Positions 40,438-48,564 of a stretch of 52,149 nt of DNA are shown piece by piece (position 1 is the first letter of the stretch; the number at the start of each line of letters is the position of its first letter). This DNA comes from Acidimicrobiaceae bacterium. Lineage in GTDB: Bacteria > Actinomycetota > Acidimicrobiia > Acidimicrobiales > Palsa-688. Where the stretch lies: the NCBI GenBank assembly GCA_003166025.1, contig PMWT01000167.1, positions 36,700 through 88,848 on the forward strand. Direction: 5' to 3'. Made by a program: the position numbers and the translations under genes. A model generated the notes under the pieces. The model searched no databases, was not told where the DNA came from, and saw only the letters and a program-made list of their open reading frames with translations.

Positions 40438-41415
40438 CTAGCCGATGAGCTCGGCGCAGGCCGCCTGGAGCGTGGGCAGGAACGAGGTCGGGCTGGTCAC
40501 CACGGCATCGTGCCCGGCGGCGACTTCATAACGCCTCGAGCCTCGGATGAGGGCCGCCATTGCCTCCTGGCGCCACGGGGCGACGATCTTGTCCCGCAGC
40601 GTCACCAGCACCGCCGCCGGTATGTCCAGAGCGGGGAGCCACGTACTGCTGTCATAGCCGTTGAGGGCGACTCCCGCCTCGATGAAAGCGGCGAGGTCGG
40701 CCTTCGCCCGCTCCTTCAGGGCCCATTCCGGATGAGCCTGCCCGGGCACCGGGGCGGTGCCCTCGTCCGCGGCCCGCGCCGCCAGCCCGTGCTCGCCGGC
40801 GCTCTTGGCGCCCCGTGCCCTGCGCCGCAGGGCGGCCTGGTCGTGACGGTCGATGCGCCGGGCCAGGAAGCGTTGCCCGGCGTCGGGCCATTTACGCACC
40901 GCGGCGGCGCCCACCCGGCCGGTGATGCGTAGGGCGGGCCGAAGTTTCACCCGCCGAGCGAAGGAGGCGGCCGTGGCACACAGCACGATGCCGTCGGCCC
41001 GCCGCCGGTGGCGCTGGGCGAAAACCTGGGCTATGGCCCCGCCCATCGAGTAGCCGACGATGAGGGCGCGGGCCAAGCCGAGCTCATCCTCGAGGCTGGC
41101 AATGTCGTCGGCGCAGGCCTCCACGCTGAAGGGTGGCGCCCCCCGGCCGAGGCGGCCGTGCCCTCGCAGGTCGGGAGCGATAACCCGGAACGAGCGGCCG
41201 AGGTACTCCAGCGAGCCGTACCAATTGAGGGCGGCCGTCGCCATCCAGCCATGCAGCAGCACAAGCGCCGGCGCGCCCGGAGGCCCGGCCATTTCCCAGG
41301 CCCACGTGGAGGAGCCGGTCGCCAGAGGGACGGTCCGTCCGATCGGCCCGTTAGTGGGCGCGCCGCCCATCACGTTGGTGGTTACGCTCGCCGGCGGTAC
41401 ATGAGAGATCGCCAC
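40438..41415 (-). CDS. Alpha/beta hydrolase
   Basis: A 325-residue soluble protein from ATG 41415. The alpha/beta-hydrolase core is complete: oxyanion-hole HG in LVLLHGWMAT, DLRGHG, nucleophile Ser in IVGYSMGGAIAQ, Asp in LRDKIVAPW and His in AAGHDAVV. An N-terminal extension of about 30 residues and an Arg-rich lid (residues about 190-215) are less typical. Ester or haloalkane-type substrates cannot be distinguished. It converges on the IclR gene with 24 bp between the stops and is divergent from the glutamic-peptidase gene. No signal peptide is seen. Confidence 0.85.
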   Translation of the reverse strand: MAISHVPPASVTTNVMGGAPTNGPIGRTVPLATGSSTWAWEMAGPPGAPALVLLHGWMATAALNWYGSLEYLGRSFRVIAPDLRGHGRLGRGAPPFSVEACADDIASLEDELGLARALIVGYSMGGAIAQVFAQRHRRRADGIVLCATAASFARRVKLRPALRITGRVGAAAVRKWPDAGQRFLARRIDRHDQAALRRRARGAKSAGEHGLAARAADEGTAPVPGQAHPEWALKERAKADLAAFIEAGVALNGYDSSTWLPALDIPAAVLVTLRDKIVAPWRQEAMAALIRGSRRYEVAAGHDAVVTSPTSFLPTLQAACAELIG

Positions 41416-41563
41416 ATGCTACCGGCGGGGTGCGCGACGATAGCCGCGTCGGCGTCTACGGCCCGGTGCCGGCGAGCCCCAGCTTACGATCAGGCGATCT
41501 TAAGCGAAGCAACAGGCAACCCTCAGCCGATAGGGCCAGCGCCTCACTACATTCGGAGCCGTG

Positions 41564-43021
41564 ATGACTCTGGGAAAGGCGAGCCAGGCCTCAGCGGTGG
41601 CACTGGCATTGATGTTTGGTGCAGGGTTGGCCCTTTTCGGCCCGTCTGCCGCCTCGGCCAGCGTCCTGCCGGCACAGACAGCAGCCGTCCTGTCGGCTAG
41701 TGCCACCCCCGCGCAGCTGCCGGCGACGGGTGGCACCGTGACCGTGACGGCCAGGGTCGCCAATGCCACCTCGTGCCAGCTCCAGCTCCTCTCCAGCCCG
41801 TCCTTCGCCGTGGTCTATTCGCACAACCCCAAGAGCTGCGCCGACGGGACGTACTCGGCCCATGTGACCATCGGGCCCAATCCCACGACCGCACGGTCCA
41901 CGGTCGCCTTCGCGCTCGTTGCCCGCAGCGCGGCGTCGTCGTATTCAGGACAGTTCTACGTGCTCCTGGCGGGGGCCGCCCCGGCGGCTGTCCTGTCGGC
42001 TAGTGCCACCCCCGCGCAGCTGCCCGCGACGGGTGGCACCGTGACCGTGACGGCCAGGGTCGCCAATGCCACCTCGTGCCAGCTCCAGCTCCTCTCTAGC
42101 CAGTCCTTCACCGTCGTCTATTCGCACAACCCCAAGGACTGCTCAGCGGACTACTCGGCCCGGGTCACCATCGGCCCTAATACGACCGCCGTGACACGCA
42201 CGGTCGCCTTCGGCCTCGAGGCCCACAATGCCGCCTCTGGCTCTGCCTCTAGGGCCCGGTTGTACCTTTACCTGGCCGCGGGCGCCCCCGGACAGATCGT
42301 GACCAACACGTCCGCCCCCCCCACCACGACGGTCCCCGGCACCGTACCGCCGGCGCCCGTCAACGACGAGGAGAGCTCCAACTGGTCCGGGTACTCGTCG
42401 ACCGGTGGTCCGTTCACTGTTGCGAAGGGCACCTTTACCGTCCCCTCCCCAGTAGCCGGGACGTCGCCGCGCGCTGAGGTGGCCGAATGGGTGGGCGTCG
42501 ACGGGACGAGCGCCAGCGACCCCTCGCTCATCCAAGCCGGAGTGGACGAGCAGGCGGACCCGAACAGTCCCAGCGGGTTCGACTACTCCCCCTGGTGGGA
42601 AATACTCCCGGCCACGGCCACGCCGATAACGACCGTCACGGTCAACCCGGGCGACAAGGTCACGGTGACGATCTGGCAAGTCAGTGGTCCCACCTGGGAG
42701 ATCAACCTGACTGACGACACCACCGGCGAGTCTTTCTCCACACCGCCCGAGCATTACACCGGGCCCGGCTCGACCGCCGAATGGGTGGTCGAAGCCACCA
42801 CAGAGTGCCGCTTCCAGTGCCGGACGTCGCCGCTCGCCCCTTACAGCCCAGCCGTGACCTTCAGCGACCTGGGCATGGCCGGCCCGCAAAAGTCGTTGGA
42901 CGAGATCACGATGGTGCAGGGGCTGGGCGCAGTGTCGACGCCCTCGGCCATGGCCCCGGCCGGGTTCAGCGTGAGCTACACGGGCCCCTCGCAGCTTCTC
43001 GCCGCCAGGCGCGACGCCTAA
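41564..43021 (+). CDS. Secreted G1-family (eqolisin-type) glutamic peptidase with a duplicated N-terminal module
   Basis: The ATG at 41564 is preferred over GTG 41561; GGAG lies 7 bases upstream. A Sec signal ends about ASASV (residues 1-33). Two near-identical modules of about 101 residues follow (residues about 40-140 and 141-240), with sequences such as LSASATPAQLPATGGTVTVTARVANATSCQLQLLSS in the first half of each. A Thr/Pro linker (TTTVPGTVPPAPV) leads to the catalytic domain starting SSNWSGYSSTGG. The catalytic Gln is Q324 in LIQAGV and the Glu is E406 in TAEWVVE. It should cut proteins in acid outside the cell. Length of the catalytic part, about 215 residues, is normal for the family. 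Confidence 0.85.
   Translation: MTLGKASQASAVALALMFGAGLALFGPSAASASVLPAQTAAVLSASATPAQLPATGGTVTVTARVANATSCQLQLLSSPSFAVVYSHNPKSCADGTYSAHVTIGPNPTTARSTVAFALVARSAASSYSGQFYVLLAGAAPAAVLSASATPAQLPATGGTVTVTARVANATSCQLQLLSSQSFTVVYSHNPKDCSADYSARVTIGPNTTAVTRTVAFGLEAHNAASGSASRARLYLYLAAGAPGQIVTNTSAPPTTTVPGTVPPAPVNDEESSNWSGYSSTGGPFTVAKGTFTVPSPVAGTSPRAEVAEWVGVDGTSASDPSLIQAGVDEQADPNSPSGFDYSPWWEILPATATPITTVTVNPGDKVTVTIWQVSGPTWEINLTDDTTGESFSTPPEHYTGPGSTAEWVVEATTECRFQCRTSPLAPYSPAVTFSDLGMAGPQKSLDEITMVQGLGAVSTPSAMAPAGFSVSYTGPSQLLAARRDA
41691..42110. repeat. Near-identical direct DNA repeat within the peptidase gene
   Basis: The first copy begins with TGTCGGCTAGTGCCACCCCC at 41691 and the second with the same bases at 41994, an offset of 303 bp (101 codons). 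At least 110 bp are almost identical, with only a few silent or single-residue changes, and similarity fades later in each copy. The high identity at DNA level points to recent duplication or gene conversion rather than ancient domain repeats. Confidence 0.9.
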
Positions 43022-43034
43022 CGTCGGACCTCGC

Positions 43035-43065
43035 TTGCATAAACACATCAGCATGTGCTTATGTA
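43035..43065 (+). promoter_or_regulatory. Operator and probable promoter of the SmtB-like/Zur operon
   Basis: CATAAACACAT (43038-43048) and ATGTGCTTATG (43053-43063) are inverted arms that match at 10 of 11 positions around a 4-bp centre. They sit between a possible -35 (TTGCAT, 43035-43040) and -10 (TATGTA, 43060-43065), so a bound repressor would block RNA polymerase. SmtB-type regulators bind imperfect 12-2-12 repeats of this size. It lies 15 bp before the GTG of the SmtB-like gene. Confidence 0.75.
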
Positions 43066-43077
43066 CGCGGATTGTCT

Positions 43078-43362
43078 GTGACGAAGGCCTACGAGGTCGC
43101 CGGCGAGCTGCTGAAGGTGCTGTCCGCTCCGGCCCGCCTGGCTATCGTGGTCGAGCTGGGGGAGGGGCCGCGCTGTGTCCACGAGCTCGTCGATCACCTC
43201 GAAATGAGCCAACCGCTCATTTCGCAGCACCTGCGGGTCCTGCGCAGCGCCCGGGTCGTGGCGGCGGAGCGCCGTGGTCGTGAATCGGTTTACACTCTCG
43301 TCGACCAGCACGTCGGCCACATTGTCGCCGACGCCGTGCGCCACGCCGACGAGGAGCCGTGA
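43078..43362 (+). CDS. ArsR/SmtB-family zinc-responsive repressor
   Basis: The GTG at 43078 gives 94 residues. The winged helix-turn-helix has ELVDHLEMSQPLISQHLRVLRSARVV as its recognition region (described in pieces: MSQPLISQHLRVL). The alpha-5 metal site is exact: D76, H78, H89 and E92, the same spacing (D-x-H-x10-H-x2-E) as the zinc ligands of SmtB. Binding Zn(II) would release it from the operator at 43038-43063. In mycobacteria a smtB-type gene lies directly before the zur/furB gene and this locus has the same order, here with a small extra ORF between them. Gene symbol is left blank because the metal is not proven. Confidence 0.9.
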   Translation: MTKAYEVAGELLKVLSAPARLAIVVELGEGPRCVHELVDHLEMSQPLISQHLRVLRSARVVAAERRGRESVYTLVDQHVGHIVADAVRHADEEP

Positions 43363-43454
43363 AACCGGCGCGGGCAGGGCCGAAGCCAGAAGAGCACGCG
43401 ACGCCAGAAGAGCACGCGGAGAAGGAGGAACTGAGCCACGACGACGAGCAGTGA
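43359..43454 (+). CDS. Small His/acid-rich ORF (31 residues) between the SmtB-like and Fur-type genes
   Basis: A GTG at 43359 overlaps the SmtB-like stop (GTGA), the coupling seen at many real genes in this window, and the frame stops at TGA 43452-43454. The product begins with basic residues, contains PEEHA twice in tandem and ends in SHDDEQ; 3 His and 10 acidic residues out of 31. The DNA has an exact 16-bp repeat (43385-43400 and 43403-43418). I do not recognise a family. A metal-binding or chaperone-like peptide, or a translational coupler to the next gene, are possible. It may also be non-coding spacer with a chance frame. Confidence 0.45.
   Translation: MKPARAGPKPEEHATPEEHAEKEELSHDDEQ
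43385..43418. repeat. 16-bp direct repeat inside the small ORF
   Basis: GCCAGAAGAGCACGCG occurs at 43385-43400 and again at 43403-43418, separated by 2 bp, so the period is 18 bp or six codons. The repeat keeps the frame of the small ORF and encodes PEEHA twice. Because the period is a multiple of three, expansion or loss of a unit would not break the frame. Confidence 0.9.
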
Positions 43455-43476
43455 GACGAAAGGCTCGGGCGCGGGC

Positions 43477-43911
43477 TTGCTCGACGAGCTGCACGAGCTA
43501 GTCGAAGCACGGCTGCGCCGGACGGACCAGCGTTACACGGCGGGACGGCGCGCCATCATCGCCCTGCTCGCTACGGCGGGTAACCCGGTCAGTATCACCG
43601 AGATCGCCCGCGGTCTCCCCGATCTGCCCCGCAGCTCCGCTTATCGCAACCTCGTCGACCTCGAGTCCGCCGGGGTGGTGCGCCGGGTCGTGGCCCATGA
43701 CGACTTCGCCCGTTTCGAGTTGGCGGAGGATCTCACCGAGCACCACCACCATCTGCTCTGCGTCGCCTGCGGGAAAGTAACTGACGTCACCCTGGCCGCC
43801 AGGGTCGAGCGCAACCTGAGCGCGGCGATCGTCGAGATGGCCGGGGCCGAGGGCTTCCGGCCCCACGGTCACCGTCTGGACATACTCGGGTTGTGCAGCG
43901 CCTGCGCGTAA
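43477..43911 (+). CDS. Fur-family metalloregulator (Zur-like)
   Basis: A TTG at 43477 is the only credible start in this frame; 144 residues. The N-terminal winged helix has SITEIARGLPDLPRSSAYRNLVDLESAGVVRRV and the dimerisation part has EHHHHLLCVACGKVTDV. The structural zinc site is complete: C95 and C98, C140 and C143. His residues in LTEHHHHL match the regulatory metal site of the family. Position behind a SmtB-like gene, as in mycobacterial smtB-zur, favours zinc; iron or another metal cannot be excluded. No Shine-Dalgarno precedes the TTG, so translation may depend on the upstream small ORF. Confidence 0.88.
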   Translation: MLDELHELVEARLRRTDQRYTAGRRAIIALLATAGNPVSITEIARGLPDLPRSSAYRNLVDLESAGVVRRVVAHDDFARFELAEDLTEHHHHLLCVACGKVTDVTLAARVERNLSAAIVEMAGAEGFRPHGHRLDILGLCSACA

Positions 43912-44146
43912 GCGAACAAGCCGCGGTGGGAGGTAGCCCTCCCGGGCCCGCTCTTCGACCTACACCAGACTAGGAGGACCGAAGTACTTCTACAAGGCTG
44001 TCCAAAAGTCAAGGCGTGCCGAGAAAGCCCTCGTCTGCCTTGTTTTCCGATGGGCCTGCGTCGTGGTCAATTCCACCCCGGAGGGGCTAACATCGCAATA
44101 CTGACCTCCCTAAGCGACAACGAAGCCGCATCGGTGCTCTTGGACG
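43912..44146. other. 235-bp intergenic region after the Fur-type gene
   Basis: This is the longest gap in the window. A short perfect hairpin, GGGAGG (43928-43933) with CCTCCC (43938-43943), lies just after the Fur-type gene; it has no U-tract, so a terminator role is uncertain. The rest has no convincing frame and no motif I recognise. It probably includes the promoter of the large phosphatase gene. Confidence 0.4.
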
Positions 44147-46885
44147 ATGGCAGGCCTGGAGGGTGACGGCTTTGGCCGTCCTTTAGGGATGGGCCGCGTC
44201 CGCGCAGCTGCCGAGCTGATAGTGGGGACCGAGCCGGACGCTGTTCCACGCGCTCGTTGGTTGGTCCGTTCTGCTCTTTCCGGGGTACACCCAGAGGTGG
44301 CCGCCGACGCCGAGCTGGTGGTGAGCGAACTGGTCACGAACGCGGCCCTGCACGGCGAGGCGCCCATCACCGTCAGGGTGTTCCTCGACGGTTGGGTGCG
44401 GGTGGAGGTCGAGGACGCCAGGCGGGCAGCGCCTATTGTCCCCCGCAAGAACACCGAAGCCATGACCGGACGAGGCCTGGCGATGGTGGCGGCGCTTTCC
44501 TCCGGGTGGGGGATGGGGCTCGCCGCCGGCGGCGGCAAAGTGGTCTGGGCCGAGCTCGGCCGTAACGGGGCCCGGTCCGAGCAGGCTTCGCAGCCGGAAG
44601 TCGACATCGAGGCGCTGTTGGCGGCGTGGTCCGAAATCGAGCCGGGCGCCGGGACCTACTCCGTCCGCCTCGGGGCGGTTTCGACCGAACTGCTGCTTTC
44701 GGCCAAGGCGCACATAGACAACGTCGTGCGTGAGCTGACGCTGTTGCGAGAGGGCGAGGCGTCGAGCGGCGTCGAGCTCGCTCCGGAAATAGTGGCGCTT
44801 ATCCAGACGGTCACGGTCGATTTTGCCGATGCCCGGGCTGAGATCAAGCGCCAGGCGACCTCGGCCGCTGCCCGGGGCGAGCTGATCACCAACCTGGAAC
44901 TGCACCTGACGCCCGCAGCGGCGGACGCCGGCGAGCGCTACCTGGCCGCGTTGGACGAAGCCGACCGTTATGCACGTTCAGCGCACCTGCTCACCCTGGC
45001 GCCACCCCCGGTACACCGCATCTTCCGCCGGTGGTACGTCCAGTCGATCGTGGACCAGCTGCGGGCGCTCTCGCGGCGCGAAGAGCCCGTCCCTCCCAGA
45101 CCGTTCCAGGTGGTGCTGACCGAAGAGGTCACCAAGCTGGCGGATGCGGCCGATGCCCTGTCCCGGCTCGCCCTTTTGCAGAAAGTGACGGGTGAGCTGG
45201 CCGACGCCATCTCGGCGCAGGAGATGAGCCAGATCGTGGTCGACAACGCCGTGCAGTTCCTCGGGGTCGAGACCGCCCGTGTCCGCCTGCTCACCGACGA
45301 CGCCACGCTGCGGTCGGTGGCGCGGAGGGGCTGGGGGGATGGCGAGCCGGAGCGGTTCCCGGAGTACCCGCTGAGCGCGGACCTCCCCGGCGCCGAGGCG
45401 GCGCGGACCGGCCGTCCGGTGTACATGCGTTCCCTGGTGGACACATTTGACCGCCACCCGGCCCTGGCCGACCACTACCGGACCGGTCGGAGCGCCCATG
45501 TCATGCCCCTGGTGGTCGGCGACCAAGTCCTCGGGTTGCTATCGCTCACCTTCCTGAGCGGCAAGCTCACCGACGACGCCGAGGTGGCGGTGGTCGAGTC
45601 CCTGGCCGACGCCCTCGCCCAAGGTCTGAAACGGGCGCAGCTGGCCGCCAGCGACGCGGAAAAACGCGAAACCCTGAGCCTCTTAGCCGATGCGACCCAG
45701 ATCATGGTCACCGCCCGGGAGCCGTCGGACGTGCTGGAGCGCCTCGTCTCGCTCGCCGTGCCCCGGCTGGGCGATTGGTGCACGGTCTACCTGGCCGAGG
45801 GGCCGGTGCTGCGCCGAGCGGCGATGGCTATAGATGGGCAACCGTCGTTGGCCAAACGGCTGAAAGCCTTCAGTCTGAGCCTGGCGCCCGACAGCCCCCA
45901 TGCCCGGGCCTTCCGCACCGGCGAGACGCAACTGATCCCCGAGGGTGCCGGTTGCATGTTGCAAAGCTTTTACCCCGGCCTCGATTTCTCCGCCATCGGG
46001 GGCGACCCGGGCTCGGCCACCGGTATCTGCGTCCCCATTAATCTGCGGGGCGAACGCATAGGAGTTATCGGGCTCACGTTCGTCAATTCCAACCGCAAGG
46101 TCACGCCGCACGTTGTCGAGGCGCTGTCAGGCCTGCGGGACAGGGCAGCCATAGCCTTTGACAGCGCCCGGCGCTGGAGCGAGCAGCGCCAAGTGGTCCG
46201 TACGCTCGTAGAGGCGCTGCTCCCCGGGCAGCCGCCCAGAGTCGAGGGCATGGTCTTCTCGGCCCGGTACCTGCCGGCCGGCGGTGATGTCGCCGGTGAC
46301 TGGTGGGAGGCGCAGATTATGCCCGACGGTACGGTATTAGTCGGTCTTGGCGACGCCGCCGGTCACGGCCTCGCGGCCGTCTCGCTGATGTCCGAGCTGC
46401 GGCACGGCGCCCGGGCCCTGGCCCTTGTCGAACCGAGCCCGGCAGCGCTCCTGGCCGATCTCAACCTCCATCTGACCGGCGTCGACGCCGGGTTCGCCAC
46501 GGCCGTGTACGGTCGGCTGCAGCCGACCACCGGCGAGCTGCGCTGGGCCATCGCCGGTCACGTGCCGCCCCTGCACGTGACCTCGGAAAGCAAGGTCTCC
46601 CTGCTGGACGAGGGCGCCGGCCCGCCCCTCGGCGTTCCCAGCACCGAGCCCGGCCACGACCGACTGATCCGGCTAGGCCCGGGAGAAACACTTGTGTTTT
46701 ACAGTGACGGCGTTGTCGAGAGCCGGTGGGCCCAACTCGACGAGGGCATCCGCCGCCTGGCCCGCACGGTGGCTGCTCATGCCGATGAAGACGTCGAAAC
46801 GCTGGCCGACAGCCTCGTCGCTGCCCATTGCGTGTCGCGGGTCGACGACTGCTGCCTGTTGCTCCTGCGCCGGAACATGGACTGA
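44147..46885 (+). CDS. Multi-domain PP2C/SpoIIE phosphatase with RsbW-like ATPase and GAF domains
   Basis: A 912-residue cytoplasmic protein; ATG 44147 is used, ATG 44189 is possible. Order: an HATPase/RsbW-like domain (residues about 20-135; ELVVSELVTNAALHG, TGRGLAMVAALSSGWG), a helical stretch without known domain (about 140-330), a first GAF domain (about 350-500), a second GAF (about 515-690) and a PP2C domain to the end. The last has GLGDAAGHGLAAV, FYSDGVVESRW and VDDCCLLLL. The usual GGDxYD motif reads GGDVAGDWWEA, so one metal-binding Asp is replaced by Glu. It probably combines sensing with control of an anti-sigma factor partner. Confidence 0.88.
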   Translation: MAGLEGDGFGRPLGMGRVRAAAELIVGTEPDAVPRARWLVRSALSGVHPEVAADAELVVSELVTNAALHGEAPITVRVFLDGWVRVEVEDARRAAPIVPRKNTEAMTGRGLAMVAALSSGWGMGLAAGGGKVVWAELGRNGARSEQASQPEVDIEALLAAWSEIEPGAGTYSVRLGAVSTELLLSAKAHIDNVVRELTLLREGEASSGVELAPEIVALIQTVTVDFADARAEIKRQATSAAARGELITNLELHLTPAAADAGERYLAALDEADRYARSAHLLTLAPPPVHRIFRRWYVQSIVDQLRALSRREEPVPPRPFQVVLTEEVTKLADAADALSRLALLQKVTGELADAISAQEMSQIVVDNAVQFLGVETARVRLLTDDATLRSVARRGWGDGEPERFPEYPLSADLPGAEAARTGRPVYMRSLVDTFDRHPALADHYRTGRSAHVMPLVVGDQVLGLLSLTFLSGKLTDDAEVAVVESLADALAQGLKRAQLAASDAEKRETLSLLADATQIMVTAREPSDVLERLVSLAVPRLGDWCTVYLAEGPVLRRAAMAIDGQPSLAKRLKAFSLSLAPDSPHARAFRTGETQLIPEGAGCMLQSFYPGLDFSAIGGDPGSATGICVPINLRGERIGVIGLTFVNSNRKVTPHVVEALSGLRDRAAIAFDSARRWSEQRQVVRTLVEALLPGQPPRVEGMVFSARYLPAGGDVAGDWWEAQIMPDGTVLVGLGDAAGHGLAAVSLMSELRHGARALALVEPSPAALLADLNLHLTGVDAGFATAVYGRLQPTTGELRWAIAGHVPPLHVTSESKVSLLDEGAGPPLGVPSTEPGHDRLIRLGPGETLVFYSDGVVESRWAQLDEGIRRLARTVAAHADEDVETLADSLVAAHCVSRVDDCCLLLLRRNMD

Positions 46886-46889
46886 CTGA

Positions 46890-48449
46890 TCAGGCCTTTT
46901 TTTCGTCGGCGAGTGTGGCTTTAGCCTCGCTTTCAGCTGTGTGGTGGCTGTCGCTTGCGGGTGCCCGGCCGGGAATGGTCGTGAGGGCGACCAAGGCGCC
47001 GGCGAGAGCGACAACCGACGCGGTGAGCAAGCCGAGGTGCATGCCGCTCATGAAAGCGGTGCGGGCCGCGTGCGCGATGGTCGCTCCGACCGCGCCGCCG
47101 AGGCGCCGGGCGGCACCGAGCGCCGAGCCAACTGTGCTCTGGATGGCTTGCTCCAGCGGGTGCGGGAGGCGGTAGGGGGCGAGGGCACTTCTGAGGCGGT
47201 CGTCGTACCGGTTGGAGAGGAGGCTGCCGACCACGGCGACGCCGAGGGCCCCGCCCGTCTGTAAGAACGTGCCGTTGGTGGCGCCGCCGACTCCGGTGTG
47301 CTCGGCGGGCAGCGAGCTCATCACCGACGCGGTCACCGCGGGGATGACGAGCCCGGCGCCGACGCCGAGCAGGGCCATGCCGGCGACGATCCCGCCATAG
47401 GTGGTGGAGTTCGTGGCGGTGGAGATCTGCCAGAGCCCGATGGTGACGACGAGCAGGCCGGCGGCGATGGTCAGCTTCGGGCCGAGCGCACGTACGAGCG
47501 TGCTGGAGAGCGGGGCGACCACGGCGATAGCGCCGGCGGCGGGGAGCATGCGCACGCCGGCCTCCAGCGGGCTATTGCCGAGCTGGAACTGGAGGAACTG
47601 TGTGAGGACGAAAAGAGAGCCGAACAACCCGAACATGGTGAGGCCGACCGAGACGATCGGTGCCGAGAAGCTCTTGTTACGGAAGAAGTGCAGGTTGAGC
47701 ATCGGGTGCGCGCTCGCCCGCTCCCAGGTCACGAAGGCCGCGAGGACACCGAGGCCTGCGATGCCGGTCGCGACCACTGGGGCCGACGTCCAGCCGTGCA
47801 CGGGGGCCTCGATGATCGCATAGAGGAGAAGCCCGAGCCCGGTGATCGACAGCAGCGAACCGACGAGATCGGGGCGCTGGGCCGAAGGGTTCTTCGAGTC
47901 GGGGACAAGTGGGAGCGCGAAAACAAAGCCGGCAACGGCGATGGGGACGTTGATGAGGAACACCGAGCCCCACCAGAAGTGTTCCAACAACAGGCCGCCC
48001 AAGATCGGGCCGAGGGCGATACCGGCACCGCTTGTGGCCGCCCAGAGGCTGATCGCACGCTGCCGCTGGCGCGGCACGGTGAAGGTGTTGGTGATGATGG
48101 CCAGGGTCGAGGGCATGATCAGAGCTCCACCAATGCCCATGCTGGCGCGCGCAGCGATCAGCGAGCCGACCGACCCTGAGGACGCGGCCCACGTGGAGCA
48201 GGCCGCAAAAGCGGCCAGGCCGGCGAGGAAGGTGCGTTTCCGGCCGACGCGGTCGGCGAGGCTGCCCGATACCAGCAATAGGCCCGCGAACACGAGCACA
48301 TATGCGTCGACGATCCACTGCAGATCGCTCGAGCTGGCGTGTAGCTTGTCCACCAGTGTCGGCAGGGCGACGTTCAACACCGTGTTGTCGAGCGTCACGA
48401 TCAGCAACGACACGCACAGCACCGCGAGCGCGAACCAGCGGCGCGGCAT
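46890..48449 (-). CDS. MFS drug efflux transporter, DHA2 family (14 membrane spans)
   Basis: ATG 48449 is chosen so that the palindromic operator upstream stays outside the coding region; ATG 48500 and GTG 48518 in frame would place it inside. The protein of about 519 residues begins PRRWFALAVLCVSLLIVTLDNTVLNVALPTLVD, a DHA2 start. Motif A is GSLADRVGRKRTFL, and AGIALGPILGGLLLEHFWWGSVFLINVP marks the fifth-sixth span region. Fourteen hydrophobic segments are evident. It should export drugs or lipophilic compounds by proton antiport. It is divergent from a TetR regulator gene, the common arrangement for a repressor-efflux pair. Confidence 0.9.
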   Translation of the reverse strand: MPRRWFALAVLCVSLLIVTLDNTVLNVALPTLVDKLHASSSDLQWIVDAYVLVFAGLLLVSGSLADRVGRKRTFLAGLAAFAACSTWAASSGSVGSLIAARASMGIGGALIMPSTLAIITNTFTVPRQRQRAISLWAATSGAGIALGPILGGLLLEHFWWGSVFLINVPIAVAGFVFALPLVPDSKNPSAQRPDLVGSLLSITGLGLLLYAIIEAPVHGWTSAPVVATGIAGLGVLAAFVTWERASAHPMLNLHFFRNKSFSAPIVSVGLTMFGLFGSLFVLTQFLQFQLGNSPLEAGVRMLPAAGAIAVVAPLSSTLVRALGPKLTIAAGLLVVTIGLWQISTATNSTTYGGIVAGMALLGVGAGLVIPAVTASVMSSLPAEHTGVGGATNGTFLQTGGALGVAVVGSLLSNRYDDRLRSALAPYRLPHPLEQAIQSTVGSALGAARRLGGAVGATIAHAARTAFMSGMHLGLLTASVVALAGALVALTTIPGRAPASDSHHTAESEAKATLADEKKA

Positions 48450-48480
48450 ACCGACGCCAACGCTCGATGACCGTATAAAA

Positions 48481-48510
48481 TCATCACGTGATGAAGTCAT
48501 CGTGTGATGA
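48481..48510. promoter_or_regulatory. Paired palindromic operator between the efflux pump and TetR genes
   Basis: TCATCACGTGATGA (48481-48494) is a perfect 14-bp palindrome and TCATCGTGTGATGA (48497-48510) is a second copy with two changes, centre to centre 16 bp. Together with flanking bases they form a larger imperfect palindrome. Two sites one and a half helical turns apart suit two TetR dimers. The site lies upstream of both genes, close to the TTTATA sequence (near 48475) that may be the pump's -10 box. Confidence 0.8.
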
Positions 48511-48564
48511 TGTACCACACGGTACCGCGCGAGTCAAGGCGGACGGAGAAGGAGGGTCGACTTG

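Noticed and set aside
43928..43943. GGGAGG-CCTCCC hairpin as an intrinsic terminator
   Set aside because: The stem is only 6 bp and no T-run follows; kept only as a note in the intergenic entry.
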